Assembly: GCF_014652395.1 (NCBI RefSeq)
Contig: NZ_BMYS01000018.1
Coordinates: 17,824-81,823, forward strand
DNA from: Advenella faeciporci
Lineage (GTDB): Bacteria; Pseudomonadota; Gammaproteobacteria; Burkholderiales; Burkholderiaceae_B
Length of the DNA: 64,000 nucleotides
Reading direction: 5' to 3'
Part shown: piece after piece, positions 46,590-55,075 of the stretch
Numbering within the stretch: position 1 is the first letter of the stretch
How the letters are laid out: each line of letters begins with the position of its first letter
Program-made: the position numbers and the translations under genes
The notes under the pieces: model-generated
Database searches by the model: none
Told to the model about the DNA's origin: nothing
What the model saw: only the letters and a program-made list of their open reading frames with translations

Positions 46590-48014
46590 ATGTCAATTAA
46601 TAAGTCGTACCGTATAGAGAAAGACTTGTTGGGAACTAAAGAAGTCCCCGATGATGTTTATTATGGTGTCCAAACACTGCGAGCAATTGAAAACTTCAGG
46701 CTGTCTGGCATTCCGTTGTCTCATTACCCTGATTTTGTCAATGCTTTTGCCATGGTTAAACAGGCAACCGCACAGGCCAATTGTGAGCTTGGGCATCTTG
46801 CCAAAGAGAAATGCGAGGCAATCAAAAAAGCCTGTCAACGAATTATCGCGGGCGAGTTTCATGATCAGTTTGTGGTGGACATGATTCAGGGCGGGGCAGG
46901 GACCTCTACCAATATGAATGCCAACGAAGTGATTGCCAATATCGGTCTTGAGTCAATGAATCATGCCAAGGGTGAGTACCAGTATCTGGATCCCAACAAT
47001 GATGTGAATATGTCTCAATCAACCAATGATACCTACCCAACAGCCATCAGGTTGGGTTTGTTGTTCAGCCATGAGTCCTTGTTGGCAAGCCTGGATAAAC
47101 TCACTGCATCATTTGTTGTTAAGGCAAATGAGTTTGATCATATCCTTAAAATGGGTAGAACCCAGCTTCAGGATGCGGTTCCCATGACCCTGGGCCAGGA
47201 ATTCAAGGCTTTTGCCTCTACCTTGGCTGATGATCTGCCCTTGTTGCGCTCTGTGGCGGCCAACTTGTTAACGGCGGTTAATCTGGGCGGCACCGCAATT
47301 GGCACCGGTATCAATACCGACCCGCGCTACCAGCAGCTGGTGGTCAAGAAACTGGCCGAAATCAGTGGCCAGCCCATGAAATCGTCTTTTGATCTGGTGG
47401 CGGCCACTTATGATATGGGTGATTTTGTATTGCTGTCTGGCATGCTTAAGCGCACCGCGGTTAAATTGTCCAAAATCTGCAATGACTTGCGCCTGCTTTC
47501 CAGTGGTCCTCGCACAGGTATCAATGAAATCAATCTGCCTGCCCGTCAGCCAGGCAGTTCTATTATGCCCGGCAAGGTTAATCCGGTCATTCCAGAGGCG
47601 GTCAACCAGATCGCTTTCGAAATTATCGGCAATGATGTGGCCATTACCATGGCATCAGAAGCAGGGCAGCTCCAGCTGAACGTAATGGAACCCCTGATTG
47701 CCTACAAAATGTTTGATTCCATTTGTCTGTTATCGCGCGCGATGGATATGCTTCGGGAGTTGTGTATTGATGGCATTACCGCCAATGCCGCGCATTGCAG
47801 TGCGCTGGCAGAAAACTCAATTGGCCTGGTAACGGCCCTTAATCCGTTTATTGGCTATGCAAACTCTACGCGCATTGCCAAAAAAGCGCTGGAAACAGGG
47901 CGGGGTGTTCTTGAGCTGGTCAAAGAAGAAAACCTGCTGGATGAAAAGGTGCTGGCCGATATATTACGCCCTGAAAACATGATTGCGCCGCGTCTGGAAA
48001 GCGTTTCAGTCTAA
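46590..48014 (+). CDS. aspA: Aspartate ammonia-lyase
   Basis: A 474-residue fumarase/aspartase-superfamily enzyme interconverting aspartate with fumarate and ammonia. The start ATG 46590 gives MSINKSYRIEKDLLGTKEVP; the frame is open further upstream. AspA rather than FumC is indicated by KDLLGTKEVPDDVYYGVQT, by QGGAGTSTNMNANEVIANI near residue 105 and by QSTNDTYPTAIR near 145. The catalytic serine loop is GSSIMPGKVNPVIPE near 322. It is monocistronic, ending in a hairpin terminator. Confidence 0.95.
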   Translation: MSINKSYRIEKDLLGTKEVPDDVYYGVQTLRAIENFRLSGIPLSHYPDFVNAFAMVKQATAQANCELGHLAKEKCEAIKKACQRIIAGEFHDQFVVDMIQGGAGTSTNMNANEVIANIGLESMNHAKGEYQYLDPNNDVNMSQSTNDTYPTAIRLGLLFSHESLLASLDKLTASFVVKANEFDHILKMGRTQLQDAVPMTLGQEFKAFASTLADDLPLLRSVAANLLTAVNLGGTAIGTGINTDPRYQQLVVKKLAEISGQPMKSSFDLVAATYDMGDFVLLSGMLKRTAVKLSKICNDLRLLSSGPRTGINEINLPARQPGSSIMPGKVNPVIPEAVNQIAFEIIGNDVAITMASEAGQLQLNVMEPLIAYKMFDSICLLSRAMDMLRELCIDGITANAAHCSALAENSIGLVTALNPFIGYANSTRIAKKALETGRGVLELVKEENLLDEKVLADILRPENMIAPRLESVSV

Positions 48015-48042
48015 ATCCTGGCAAAGATATAAAGCAACATCG

Positions 48043-48067
48043 AAGGGGCTGGTAACGGCCCCTTTTT
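48043..48067 (+). terminator. Terminator of aspA
   Basis: AAGGGGC (48043-48049) pairs with GCCCCTT (48058-48064), followed by TTT. Confidence 0.8.
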
Positions 48068-48210
48068 CTATTTAACGGTATTGGTGTTTTGATTGCGTAC
48101 ACATATTTATTGGCATACGCGTAAAGTCTTCTTCAAACAGCTTGTGTCTGCCATACCCTGCTAGAATAGAGCGCTTGATTACCCTGATCTCAGAAAAAAG
48201 GAAGAAGACA

Positions 48211-49194
48211 ATGAAAGCAATTGAAATCTCACAACCGGGTGGGCCGGAAGTATTAACTTTGGTGGAGCGTGAGAAGCCGGTACTAAAAGCCGGTGAGGTT
48301 TTAATTAAAGTAGCCGCGGCAGGCATTAACCGGCCTGATGTGTTCCAGCGTAAAGGTTCTTACCCGCCGCCGGCTGATGCCTCTGATTTGCCGGGCCTGG
48401 AAGTGGCGGGTGTGATTGTGGAAGGCGATGTTTCCGGTACTGATCTTAAAATTGGCGACAGGGTGTGTGCCCTCACTCCTGGTGGTGGCTATGCAGAATA
48501 CTGCGCGGCGCCTGCCGGTAACTGCCTGCCTATTCCCAAAGGATTAAGCGATGTAGAGGCGGCCGGTTTGCCAGAAACGTATTTTACGGTTTGGACTAAT
48601 GTGTTTGATCGTGGTGCCCTGGCCAAGGATGAAATCTTGCTGGTGCATGGCGGTGCAAGTGGTATTGGAACAACCGCCATCCAGTTGGCGCGCGCTTTTG
48701 GCAATACCGTTTACGCAACCGTTGGTAGCGACGAGCGTGTAAAAGCGGTAGAAGCCCTGGGGGCCAACAAGGGTATTAACTATAAAACCCAGGACTTTGT
48801 TGAGGAAATCAAAACCCTTACCCAGGGCAAGGGCGTCAATGTCATCCTGGATATGGTTTCTGGAGAATATGTCAATCGCAACATCAACAGCCTGGCCGAT
48901 GACGGTCGTATCGTGATTATTGCCCAGCTGGGTGGCAGCAAGGCAACCATAGACACCAATCAGCTAATGCGCCGTCGCCTTACCATTACCGGTTCAACTT
49001 TGCGGCCACGTTCGCCTGCATTTAAAACCGAGATTGCCCGGTCTTTGCAAAAGCATGTCTGGCCTTTGCTTGAATCGGGTAAAATCAAGCCGGTCATTCA
49101 TGCCACTTTCCCCTTTGAAAAAGTGGTGGAAGCGCACACCATGATGGATGCGGGTGAACAGATTGGCAAAATTATTTTGACTTTTGAAAATTAA
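48211..49194 (+). CDS. NAD(P)H quinone oxidoreductase, PIG3/zeta-crystallin type (MDR superfamily)
   Basis: A 327-residue zinc-free medium-chain reductase. ATG 48211 is preceded by AAAAGGAAG; the frame is open to 48142 but lacks a start signal there. The N-terminus MKAIEISQPGGPEVL and the segment AAGINRPDVFQRKGSYPPP (residues about 37-55) are typical of the PIG3 group, and the NADPH loop is VHGGASGIGTTAIQLA near 146. It likely reduces quinones with one or two electrons. It stands before tpiA, as often seen in Burkholderiales. Confidence 0.9.
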   Translation: MKAIEISQPGGPEVLTLVEREKPVLKAGEVLIKVAAAGINRPDVFQRKGSYPPPADASDLPGLEVAGVIVEGDVSGTDLKIGDRVCALTPGGGYAEYCAAPAGNCLPIPKGLSDVEAAGLPETYFTVWTNVFDRGALAKDEILLVHGGASGIGTTAIQLARAFGNTVYATVGSDERVKAVEALGANKGINYKTQDFVEEIKTLTQGKGVNVILDMVSGEYVNRNINSLADDGRIVIIAQLGGSKATIDTNQLMRRRLTITGSTLRPRSPAFKTEIARSLQKHVWPLLESGKIKPVIHATFPFEKVVEAHTMMDAGEQIGKIILTFEN

Positions 49195-49271
49195 AGACAA
49201 ATCGGCCATATACGGGTTAGAATATTAGGTTAATTAAATTTAACCCGTATATTTACAAGCCGGATTTAACT

Positions 49272-50030
49272 ATGACAACAGCAAAAACGCGTCAGCGACT
49301 GGTTATTGGGAACTGGAAAATGAATGGCAGCCTGGCTGCCAATGAAGTACTTTTGAAAGGCATTCGCGAAGGTGTGGAAAACGCCGGTGCCCCTGTTAAT
49401 TGTACAATTGCTGTTTGTCCTTCATTCCCTTATCTGGTGCAGGTATCGCAGGCCTTGGCCGGCAGTCCTATATCCTGGGGCGCGCAAGATGTCAGTCTGC
49501 AGGAATCCGGTGCGTTTACCGGTGAAGTCTCTGCTGCCATGCTTAACGATTTCAATTGTGCCTGGGCGTTGGTTGGCCACTCCGAGCGCCGTGCCCTGCA
49601 TGGTGAAACCAGCGAACAGGTGGCCTTGAAGGCGAAGGCGGCGCTGGCTCATCACATTACGCCTGTCGTTTGCGTGGGTGAAACCCTGCAAGACCGCGAA
49701 CAGGGAAACACCCTGGCTGTCATTCAGGCGCAACTGGCGCCGGTGTTGGCTTTGGGTGAACAGGCTGTGAATAAAATGGTTATTGCTTATGAACCGGTCT
49801 GGGCTATTGGTACCGGTTTGACCGCTTCGCCAGAGCAGGCCCAAGAGGTGCATGCTTATATCCGTGCCCAACTCAATGCAATTGGTGCTGGAAATGTACA
49901 GATTTTATATGGTGGCAGCGTTAAGGCTGCCAATGCAGGCAGTCTGTTTGCCATGAACGACATTGACGGCGCACTGGTTGGTGGCGCCGCACTGGTTGCC
50001 GAAGAATTTTTGAATATTACTACTGCTTAA
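49272..50030 (+). CDS. tpiA: Triosephosphate isomerase
   Basis: A 252-residue TIM-barrel enzyme interconverting dihydroxyacetone phosphate and glyceraldehyde 3-phosphate. Substrate Asn and Lys are in VIGNWKMNGS (residues about 11-20), the catalytic His in VGHSERRA near 100, and the catalytic Glu in IAYEPVWAIGTG near 172, followed by the mobile loop. The phosphate-binding end GGSVKAAN is near 216. Followed by secG after 21 bp, a conserved pair. Confidence 0.97.
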   Translation: MTTAKTRQRLVIGNWKMNGSLAANEVLLKGIREGVENAGAPVNCTIAVCPSFPYLVQVSQALAGSPISWGAQDVSLQESGAFTGEVSAAMLNDFNCAWALVGHSERRALHGETSEQVALKAKAALAHHITPVVCVGETLQDREQGNTLAVIQAQLAPVLALGEQAVNKMVIAYEPVWAIGTGLTASPEQAQEVHAYIRAQLNAIGAGNVQILYGGSVKAANAGSLFAMNDIDGALVGGAALVAEEFLNITTA

Positions 50031-50051
50031 TATTTTTGGAGTTTTACTTTT

Positions 50052-50615
50052 ATGCCTTCATATTTATATCCATTGCTAACCGTAGTACAGGTGATTGCTG
50101 CGTTAAGCGTCATTGTGCTCGTGTTGCTGCAGCAGGGCAAAGGCGCCGACATGGGCTCTTCCTTTGGGGGGGGTTCCGCAGGTAGTTTATTTGGTGCCAC
50201 AGGTGCGGCCAACTTTTTTTCACGTGCAACCAAATGGGTGGCCGTACTGTTTTTTGCGGCTACCGCAGGTCTTGCTTATTTGGGCAATTCATCGCCCGAC
50301 TCAGCGGCCAGCCAAACGGGCGGCAGTGGTCTAATGGAAGGTTTTCAGCCACAGAATCCGGCATTGCCAGTGGCTCCTCCCAGTGGTGTTTCCGTTCCTG
50401 CGGCACCAGCGCTACCTGTTGCGCCTGCTAATGGTGGCCTGTCAACGCCTTCAGCGCCAGCGGCGACACCTGCCGCTCCCGCAGGGCAAACTGCGGTTCC
50501 GTCCACGCCGGCCACAGAAGCGGTGCCCGCAGCAACTCCTGCACAAACTGTTGTAGAAACGCCAACAGAATCGGCGCCTGTTTCTGAAAAACCGGCAGAA
50601 AACACGCAGCAATAA
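50052..50615 (+). CDS. secG: Preprotein translocase subunit SecG with extended C-terminus
   Basis: A 187-residue protein, longer than the usual 75-130. Residues 1-80 are canonical SecG: a first membrane helix (LYPLLTVVQVIAALSVIVLVLL), the cytoplasmic GKGADMGSSFGGGSAGSLFGATGAANF loop and a second helix (WVAVLFFAATAGLAYLG). The remaining about 100 residues are a low-complexity Ala/Pro/Thr/Val tail, which would be in the periplasm. SecG aids SecYEG-SecA translocation. It follows tpiA and precedes tRNA-Leu. Confidence 0.95.
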   Translation: MPSYLYPLLTVVQVIAALSVIVLVLLQQGKGADMGSSFGGGSAGSLFGATGAANFFSRATKWVAVLFFAATAGLAYLGNSSPDSAASQTGGSGLMEGFQPQNPALPVAPPSGVSVPAAPALPVAPANGGLSTPSAPAATPAAPAGQTAVPSTPATEAVPAATPAQTVVETPTESAPVSEKPAENTQQ

Positions 50616-50635
50616 CAATTTTCTGGAAAATGCGT

Positions 50636-50641
50636 TATAAT
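50636..50641 (+). promoter_or_regulatory. Candidate -10 of tRNA-Leu(GAG)
   Basis: A perfect TATAAT lies 27 bp before the tRNA, just after the secG stop. No convincing -35 is seen, so the tRNA may also be read from the tpiA-secG transcript. Confidence 0.5.
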
Positions 50642-50667
50642 CTAATGCTTTCCAGAACACACTTAAT

Positions 50668-50752
50668 GCTCATGTGGTGGAATTGGTAGACACGCTATCT
50701 TGAGGGGGTAGTGGCGAAAGCTGTGCGAGTTCGAGTCTCGCCATGAGCACCA
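50668..50752 (+). tRNA. tRNA-Leu, anticodon GAG
   Basis: A class II tRNA of 85 nt: acceptor GCTCATG pairs with CATGAGC, anticodon stem-loop TATC-TTGAGGG-GGTA gives GAG, variable arm GTGGCGAAAGCTGT, T-loop GTTCGAGTC, CCA encoded. Confidence 0.96.
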
Positions 50753-50782
50753 TCGGTTTTAAACCGAACCAGTTAGAATGCG

Positions 50783-50814
50783 AACCCTTGCTCTTTCAGA
50801 GCGGGGGTTTTTTG
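50783..50814 (+). terminator. Terminator after tRNA-Leu(GAG)
   Basis: AACCCTTGCTC (50783-50793) pairs with GAGCGGGGGTT (50799-50809) using two G:U pairs, followed by TTTTTG. Confidence 0.85.
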
Positions 50815-50983
50815 TTTGTGTACATAAAAGTCAGTTACTGGTTTGGTTATTGATTTTAAGACTTAACTAACGTATTTTGATAGGTAAAGTTAATTCTATT
50901 TGTTTTTATTGTTAATAAATAATTCTTAGCCGATCAGTATAGTATCAATTTACGTCTTCAGTACAAAATCCCAGGATGTTCCC

Positions 50984-51026
50984 TTGATTTTTATCAACAA
51001 ACATTACTGTTTTACTCAACTATTAA
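50984..51026 (+). promoter_or_regulatory. FNR/ANR-type box and -10 of the azurin promoter
   Basis: TTGATTTTTATCAA (50984-50997) matches the FNR consensus TTGAT-N4-ATCAA perfectly. TATTAA (51021-51026) is the matching -10. A start near 51032 puts the site centre at about -41.5, the class II activator position. Confidence 0.88.
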
Positions 51027-51111
51027 GAAAAAATAGTGTTTAATACGGAGTATGAGCTTATAACTTGTCGTATGGTACGAAAGTATAGAAGTTTTTTCAC
51101 AGGAGAAATAT

Positions 51112-51564
51112 ATGTCTTTCAAAAAACTAGCGCTTGCTGCCGTTCTGTCTGTTGCTGCAACTCCAGTATTGGCAGCTGAATGTGCTGTAGATATTGAATC
51201 AAATGATGCAATGCAATTCAATACAAAAGAAATTTCAATCAGCAAAACTTGTAAAGACTTTACCATTAACATGAAGCACGTTGGTAAATTACCTGCAGCA
51301 GCGATGGGTCATAATGTTGTGGTTACAAAAACTGCAGACTTGCAAGCGGTTGCCACAGAAGGAGTAGCCGCTGGTGTGGCCAAGGATTATGTTAAAGAAG
51401 GCGATGAGCGTGTTATTGCTCACACCAAACTTATTGGTGGCGGTGAATCCACAACCGTTACTTTTCCTGTAGAAAAACTGGCTGCAGATGGTGATTACAG
51501 CTTTTTCTGCTCATTCCCAGGACACTCTGCCCTAATGAAAGGTAAAGTTAAACTGGTTGATTAA
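51112..51564 (+). CDS. azu: Azurin (blue copper protein)
   Basis: A 150-residue periplasmic electron carrier. A signal peptide of about 21 residues ([21 protein letters not shown]) leaves a mature [15 protein letters not shown] protein of 129 residues. The copper ligands are all present: Gly-His in AMGHNVVV, and Cys, His and Met in [14 protein letters not shown]; the two N-terminal cysteines (AEC and KTC) can form the usual disulfide. A GGAG site precedes the ATG. Azurin passes electrons to nitrite reductase or peroxidases under low oxygen; the FNR-type promoter fits this. No denitrification gene lies beside it. Confidence 0.97.
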   Translation: MSFKKLALAAVLSVAATPVLAAECAVDIESNDAMQFNTKEISISKTCKDFTINMKHVGKLPAAAMGHNVVVTKTADLQAVATEGVAAGVAKDYVKEGDERVIAHTKLIGGGESTTVTFPVEKLAADGDYSFFCSFPGHSALMKGKVKLVD

Positions 51565-52104
51565 TAGGTAATCAGGCTTTTTAATAATCCTTGCCGGGAA
51601 AGCAGGGTTTGTTAAACAAATGCCAAACGCCTGGGTTCCGTTATGGAATTCAGGCGTTTTTGTTTCTTTTTTGTGGTTGCGGAAAAAGCAGATCTGGCCT
51701 GGGATAAAATGGCTGTAGTCACATTTACATAAAAAATGCAGACTGCCCTGAATAATAAATAATTAAATATTATTTCATTGGAAATGCTTGAAAATGAAGG
51801 CGTTTTATAGAATATCAGCCTGAATTTACCTAAATTAAAATTAATGCTTTAATGGAGAAAGGTTGTTTATAAAAGACATTATGTATCTGTTTATTAAGAA
51901 TTTGTTTTTTCTTTTTTAGAATGAAATGAGTAGTAACCTTTTGATTTGTTAGTGTAAATGTTTTTATTGAAACAAAAGTGTAATTTGTCAGCTTGGTAAA
52001 TTAATGTAATCCCTGCTTTTTTTTAATATTATGTAGGGATAAGGTGGCTATTTTAAGCTGTAAGGGTAGTTGCATGTCTGGAAATTCAAACTGGGATTTA
52101 GGAA
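51565..52104. other. Long AT-rich region between azurin and the large adhesin
   Basis: A 540-bp region. The azurin terminator is at 51625-51666. The rest is very AT-rich, with a T8 tract at 52017-52024 and no recognised RNA, repeat or clear promoter; it presumably holds the adhesin promoter. Confidence 0.5.
51625..51666 (+). terminator. Terminator of azurin
   Basis: AAACGCCTG (51625-51633) pairs with CAGGCGTTT (51651-51659), with an inner TTCC/GGAA stem, followed by TTTGTTT. Confidence 0.85.
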
Positions 52105-54936
52105 ATGAACAGGATTCACAAAAGCATTTTTAATGAACAAACGGGAACGTATGTAGCGGTTTCCGAAAACACAAAAGCCAAGGGTAAAAAAGGAAACAAA
52201 GTACTGGCTGTCACAGCGCTGTCTGTTGCGTTGGGGTTGGGGGCGATGGGGTCTGCGCAGGCGCAGTTGGTTAGTGCTTGTAGTGGTGTTAGCTTACCTG
52301 GAAGTGTTGTAAAAGATGTTGTCGGGGGAGTTCTTAACCAGGTTTTAATAGGTTTGCCTGTAGTTGGCCCTTTACTTGGTGTGACTGGTGTAACAAATTT
52401 ACTTAATTCAGTAGTTGCTGGGGAGGATATTAGGCTTAATGTGCTTGATGAGAATGGTCAGCTTGTAAGTCCAGATGCTGATTGTAATCTTACCGCAGAT
52501 ACTATCGGTTTAAATGACGAAGGTGGCATCGCTATCGGTGGAAACAAAATCACCGGCCTTGGCGAAAACGGTAAGGAAGCAACGGCAGCAACAAAATCCT
52601 CAATTGCATTTGGCAATGAAGCTAAAGCGCAAGCTGCGGGTGCGATTGCCATTGGTGAAAAAGCACAGGCAAATGCTGTGGGTGCAATTGCAATTGGTGA
52701 AAATTCTGTTGCAAATGAAGCCAATACGGTTTCCGTGGGTTCAGTTGGCAATGAACGCAAGATCACCAACGTGGCAGATGGTGCTGTCGCTGACGGCAGT
52801 ACCGATGCGGTTACCGGTGGTCAGTTACACCAATTATCAATTTCGACTGGTTTGGGTCTGGTTCAGCAGGCTGATAATACTGCACCAATTACTGTAGGTA
52901 AAAATAGTGCTGGTCCAGAAGTGGACTTTACCAATGTCGCTAATCAAACCCGTAAGCTGACAGGCCTTACCGATGGTGATCTTTCTGACACCAGTACCGA
53001 AGCCATTAATGGGGCCCAGCTGTATCGCTCAACCTCTGACCTGGCCGATGCGTTGGGTGGCAATGCGATTGTTGATGCTGATGGCAACCTGAGCAACGTC
53101 GGCTATACCTTCATTTCAGGTACGCAGAATAGTGTTGGTGGGGCGTTAATTAATCTGGACACTCGTGTTGATGGCAACACCACCAATATTACCAATCTGA
53201 TGAATGGTACTGCCGGCTTGGTTCAGCAGGCTAATGGCACTGCACCGATTACTGTTGGTGCAGCTACAGGTGGTGCGATTGTTAACTTTACCGGTACGGA
53301 TGGCGTGCGCAAACTGACAGGTATTGCCAATGGCAGTGTAGCGGCAGGCAGTACCGATGCCATGACTGGTGACCAGCTGTTTGCCAGCAGCCAGTCTGTG
53401 GCCGATGCATTGGGCGGTAATTCGACGGTGGATCCGGTAACAGGTGCTGTCAGTGCCCCTAAATATGAGCTAGATGATGGTACCGATACTGGAACCAAAG
53501 TTACCGTTACCGGTGTGGAAAATGCGCTGACCAATCTTGACGGTCGTGTTAGTTCCAATACAACAGAAATTACGACGATTAAAGGTGATATATCCAATAT
53601 ACAGACTGATATCACTAATATTACAAATGGCACGCTGGGTATTGTTAAGCAGAATGCCACTACACGCGTTATTACGGTAGGTGGTGATACAGATGGAACA
53701 GAGGTTAATTTTGCCGGTACTGCTGGCGTTCGCAAACTGACAGGTATTGCCAATGGAAACGTGGCGGCAGGCAGCACCGAGGCCGTAACGGGTGATCAAT
53801 TGAATACCACTAATCTTGCTGTTGCCGCTGCGCTGACAGCGCTGGGTGGTGGTGCATCGATTGATACGAATGGCGTGGTTACAGGACCCGTCTATGACAT
53901 CGGTGGTGCCTCATTTGATAATGTGGGTGGTGCGCTGACTAACCTGGACGGTCGTGTTACTTCTAATACAAATCGTATTACCACGATTGAGGGAGATATC
54001 ACTGGCATTAAAAGTGATATCACAAATCTGGACGGTCGTGTTACTACGATTGAAGGCGACATCACCGAGATTAAAAATGGTACCGCGGGTATTGTCAAGT
54101 TTGATGCAGCGGCAGACAAGATTACCGTAGGTAGCGAAGTTGCCGGCTCTTCTGTTGACTTTACCGGTACTGCCGGTGCCCGCAAACTGACGGGTATTAA
54201 AGATGGTGAGCTTTCAGCCACCAGTTCTGATGCCGTGACGGGTAAGCAATTGAATGCGACCAACCAGCAGGTGAAGGCAAGCAGCCAATTTACCGCCAGT
54301 GCCTTGGGTGGTGGCGCAGAAGCCAAGGATGATGGCACATTCGTTAATCCGCTTTATGCACTGCAGGAAGTTCAGCAGGATGGCAGCAAAAAAGCGGTAA
54401 CCTTTAATAATGTGGGTGGTGCCTTAACAAGCCTGAATACCTCAGTCGCCAGTTTGCAGGATCAAATCAATAACAATACGTCAGTTGGTTTAGTGCGTCA
54501 GGACCCAGGCAGCCGGGTTATTTCCGTAGGTGGCAATACCGATGGCACGGAAGTCAACTTTGCCAACAGCAATGGTGAAGCCCGGGTTATTAGTGGCGTG
54601 GCGGCAGGTAAAGGCCCAACCGATGCCGTTAACGTTCAACAGGCCCAAGACATGATTTCAGGTGCCACCAGTACCTTGCGTGGTGAAATCCGTCGTGCCG
54701 AAAAACGTGCCGATGCCGGTACGGCGGCAGCTACTGCGGTCGCAACGCTTGGTCAGGCTTATCAGCCCGGTCAAAGCGCGTTCTCAGTGGGTGGTGGTAC
54801 ATGGCGTGGTGAGGCCGGTTATGCGATGGGTGTTTCCACCGTATCAGAAAACGGCAAATGGCTGCTGAAAGGTGCCGTTAACGGTTCGGGCCGTGGCGGT
54901 GCCGGTGGCGGTGCCAGCGTTACCTACTTGTGGTAA
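52105..54936 (+). CDS. Trimeric autotransporter adhesin (YadA family)
   Basis: A 943-residue surface adhesin. The extended signal peptide (ESPR type) begins MNRIHKSIFNEQTGTYVAVSE and is cleaved near AQAQ (residue 53). A short head has three 14-residue YadA repeats (AIAIGEKAQANAVG and relatives, about 170-210). Then come about five neck modules of the type KLTGI-DG-(S/T)-AVTG-QL near 220, 282, 401, 543 and 693, separated by coiled-coil stalk segments (for example RITTIEGDITGIKSDITN). A final neck (VISGVAAGKGPTDAVN, near 826) leads to the C-terminal anchor (VGGGTWRGEAGYAMGVS ... VTYLW). It should form trimers that bind host or surface ligands. AGGA precedes the ATG. Monocistronic, with a strong terminator. 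Confidence 0.93.
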   Translation: MNRIHKSIFNEQTGTYVAVSENTKAKGKKGNKVLAVTALSVALGLGAMGSAQAQLVSACSGVSLPGSVVKDVVGGVLNQVLIGLPVVGPLLGVTGVTNLLNSVVAGEDIRLNVLDENGQLVSPDADCNLTADTIGLNDEGGIAIGGNKITGLGENGKEATAATKSSIAFGNEAKAQAAGAIAIGEKAQANAVGAIAIGENSVANEANTVSVGSVGNERKITNVADGAVADGSTDAVTGGQLHQLSISTGLGLVQQADNTAPITVGKNSAGPEVDFTNVANQTRKLTGLTDGDLSDTSTEAINGAQLYRSTSDLADALGGNAIVDADGNLSNVGYTFISGTQNSVGGALINLDTRVDGNTTNITNLMNGTAGLVQQANGTAPITVGAATGGAIVNFTGTDGVRKLTGIANGSVAAGSTDAMTGDQLFASSQSVADALGGNSTVDPVTGAVSAPKYELDDGTDTGTKVTVTGVENALTNLDGRVSSNTTEITTIKGDISNIQTDITNITNGTLGIVKQNATTRVITVGGDTDGTEVNFAGTAGVRKLTGIANGNVAAGSTEAVTGDQLNTTNLAVAAALTALGGGASIDTNGVVTGPVYDIGGASFDNVGGALTNLDGRVTSNTNRITTIEGDITGIKSDITNLDGRVTTIEGDITEIKNGTAGIVKFDAAADKITVGSEVAGSSVDFTGTAGARKLTGIKDGELSATSSDAVTGKQLNATNQQVKASSQFTASALGGGAEAKDDGTFVNPLYALQEVQQDGSKKAVTFNNVGGALTSLNTSVASLQDQINNNTSVGLVRQDPGSRVISVGGNTDGTEVNFANSNGEARVISGVAAGKGPTDAVNVQQAQDMISGATSTLRGEIRRAEKRADAGTAAATAVATLGQAYQPGQSAFSVGGGTWRGEAGYAMGVSTVSENGKWLLKGAVNGSGRGGAGGGASVTYLW

Positions 54937-55014
54937 TTTTCTTGGTATAGCCGGGTGTGGTTGAGCCCGGCTTGCAAGGTATGCCTAAGGGCTTGTTGCT
55001 TTTATACGCAAGCC

Positions 55015-55067
55015 CATAAAAAAACCGGTTCATGCATTCTATTTTAGGCATGAACCGGTTTTTTTGT
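55015..55067. terminator. Bidirectional terminator between the adhesin and MFS genes
   Basis: AAAACCGGTTCATGC (55021-55035) pairs with GCATGAACCGGTTTT (55048-55062), with long A and T runs on each side. It can serve both convergent genes. Confidence 0.92.
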
Positions 55068-55075
55068 GTTTGGTC

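Larger units (their letters stand above)
50753..51111. other. Intergenic region between tRNA-Leu and azurin
   Basis: A 359-bp region. It holds the tRNA terminator (50783-50814) and the azurin promoter with an FNR-type site (50984-51026). The remainder is AT-rich with nothing recognised; no nuoA gene is present. Confidence 0.7.

Noticed and set aside
46585..46596. FNR-like TTGATATGTCAA at aspA
   Set aside because: The half-sites are too close (12 bp in total) and the sequence includes the aspA start codon.
52017..52024. T8 tract as a phase-variation switch for the adhesin
   Set aside because: Only eight bases, about 80 bp before the start, with no identifiable promoter elements around it; too weak to claim.
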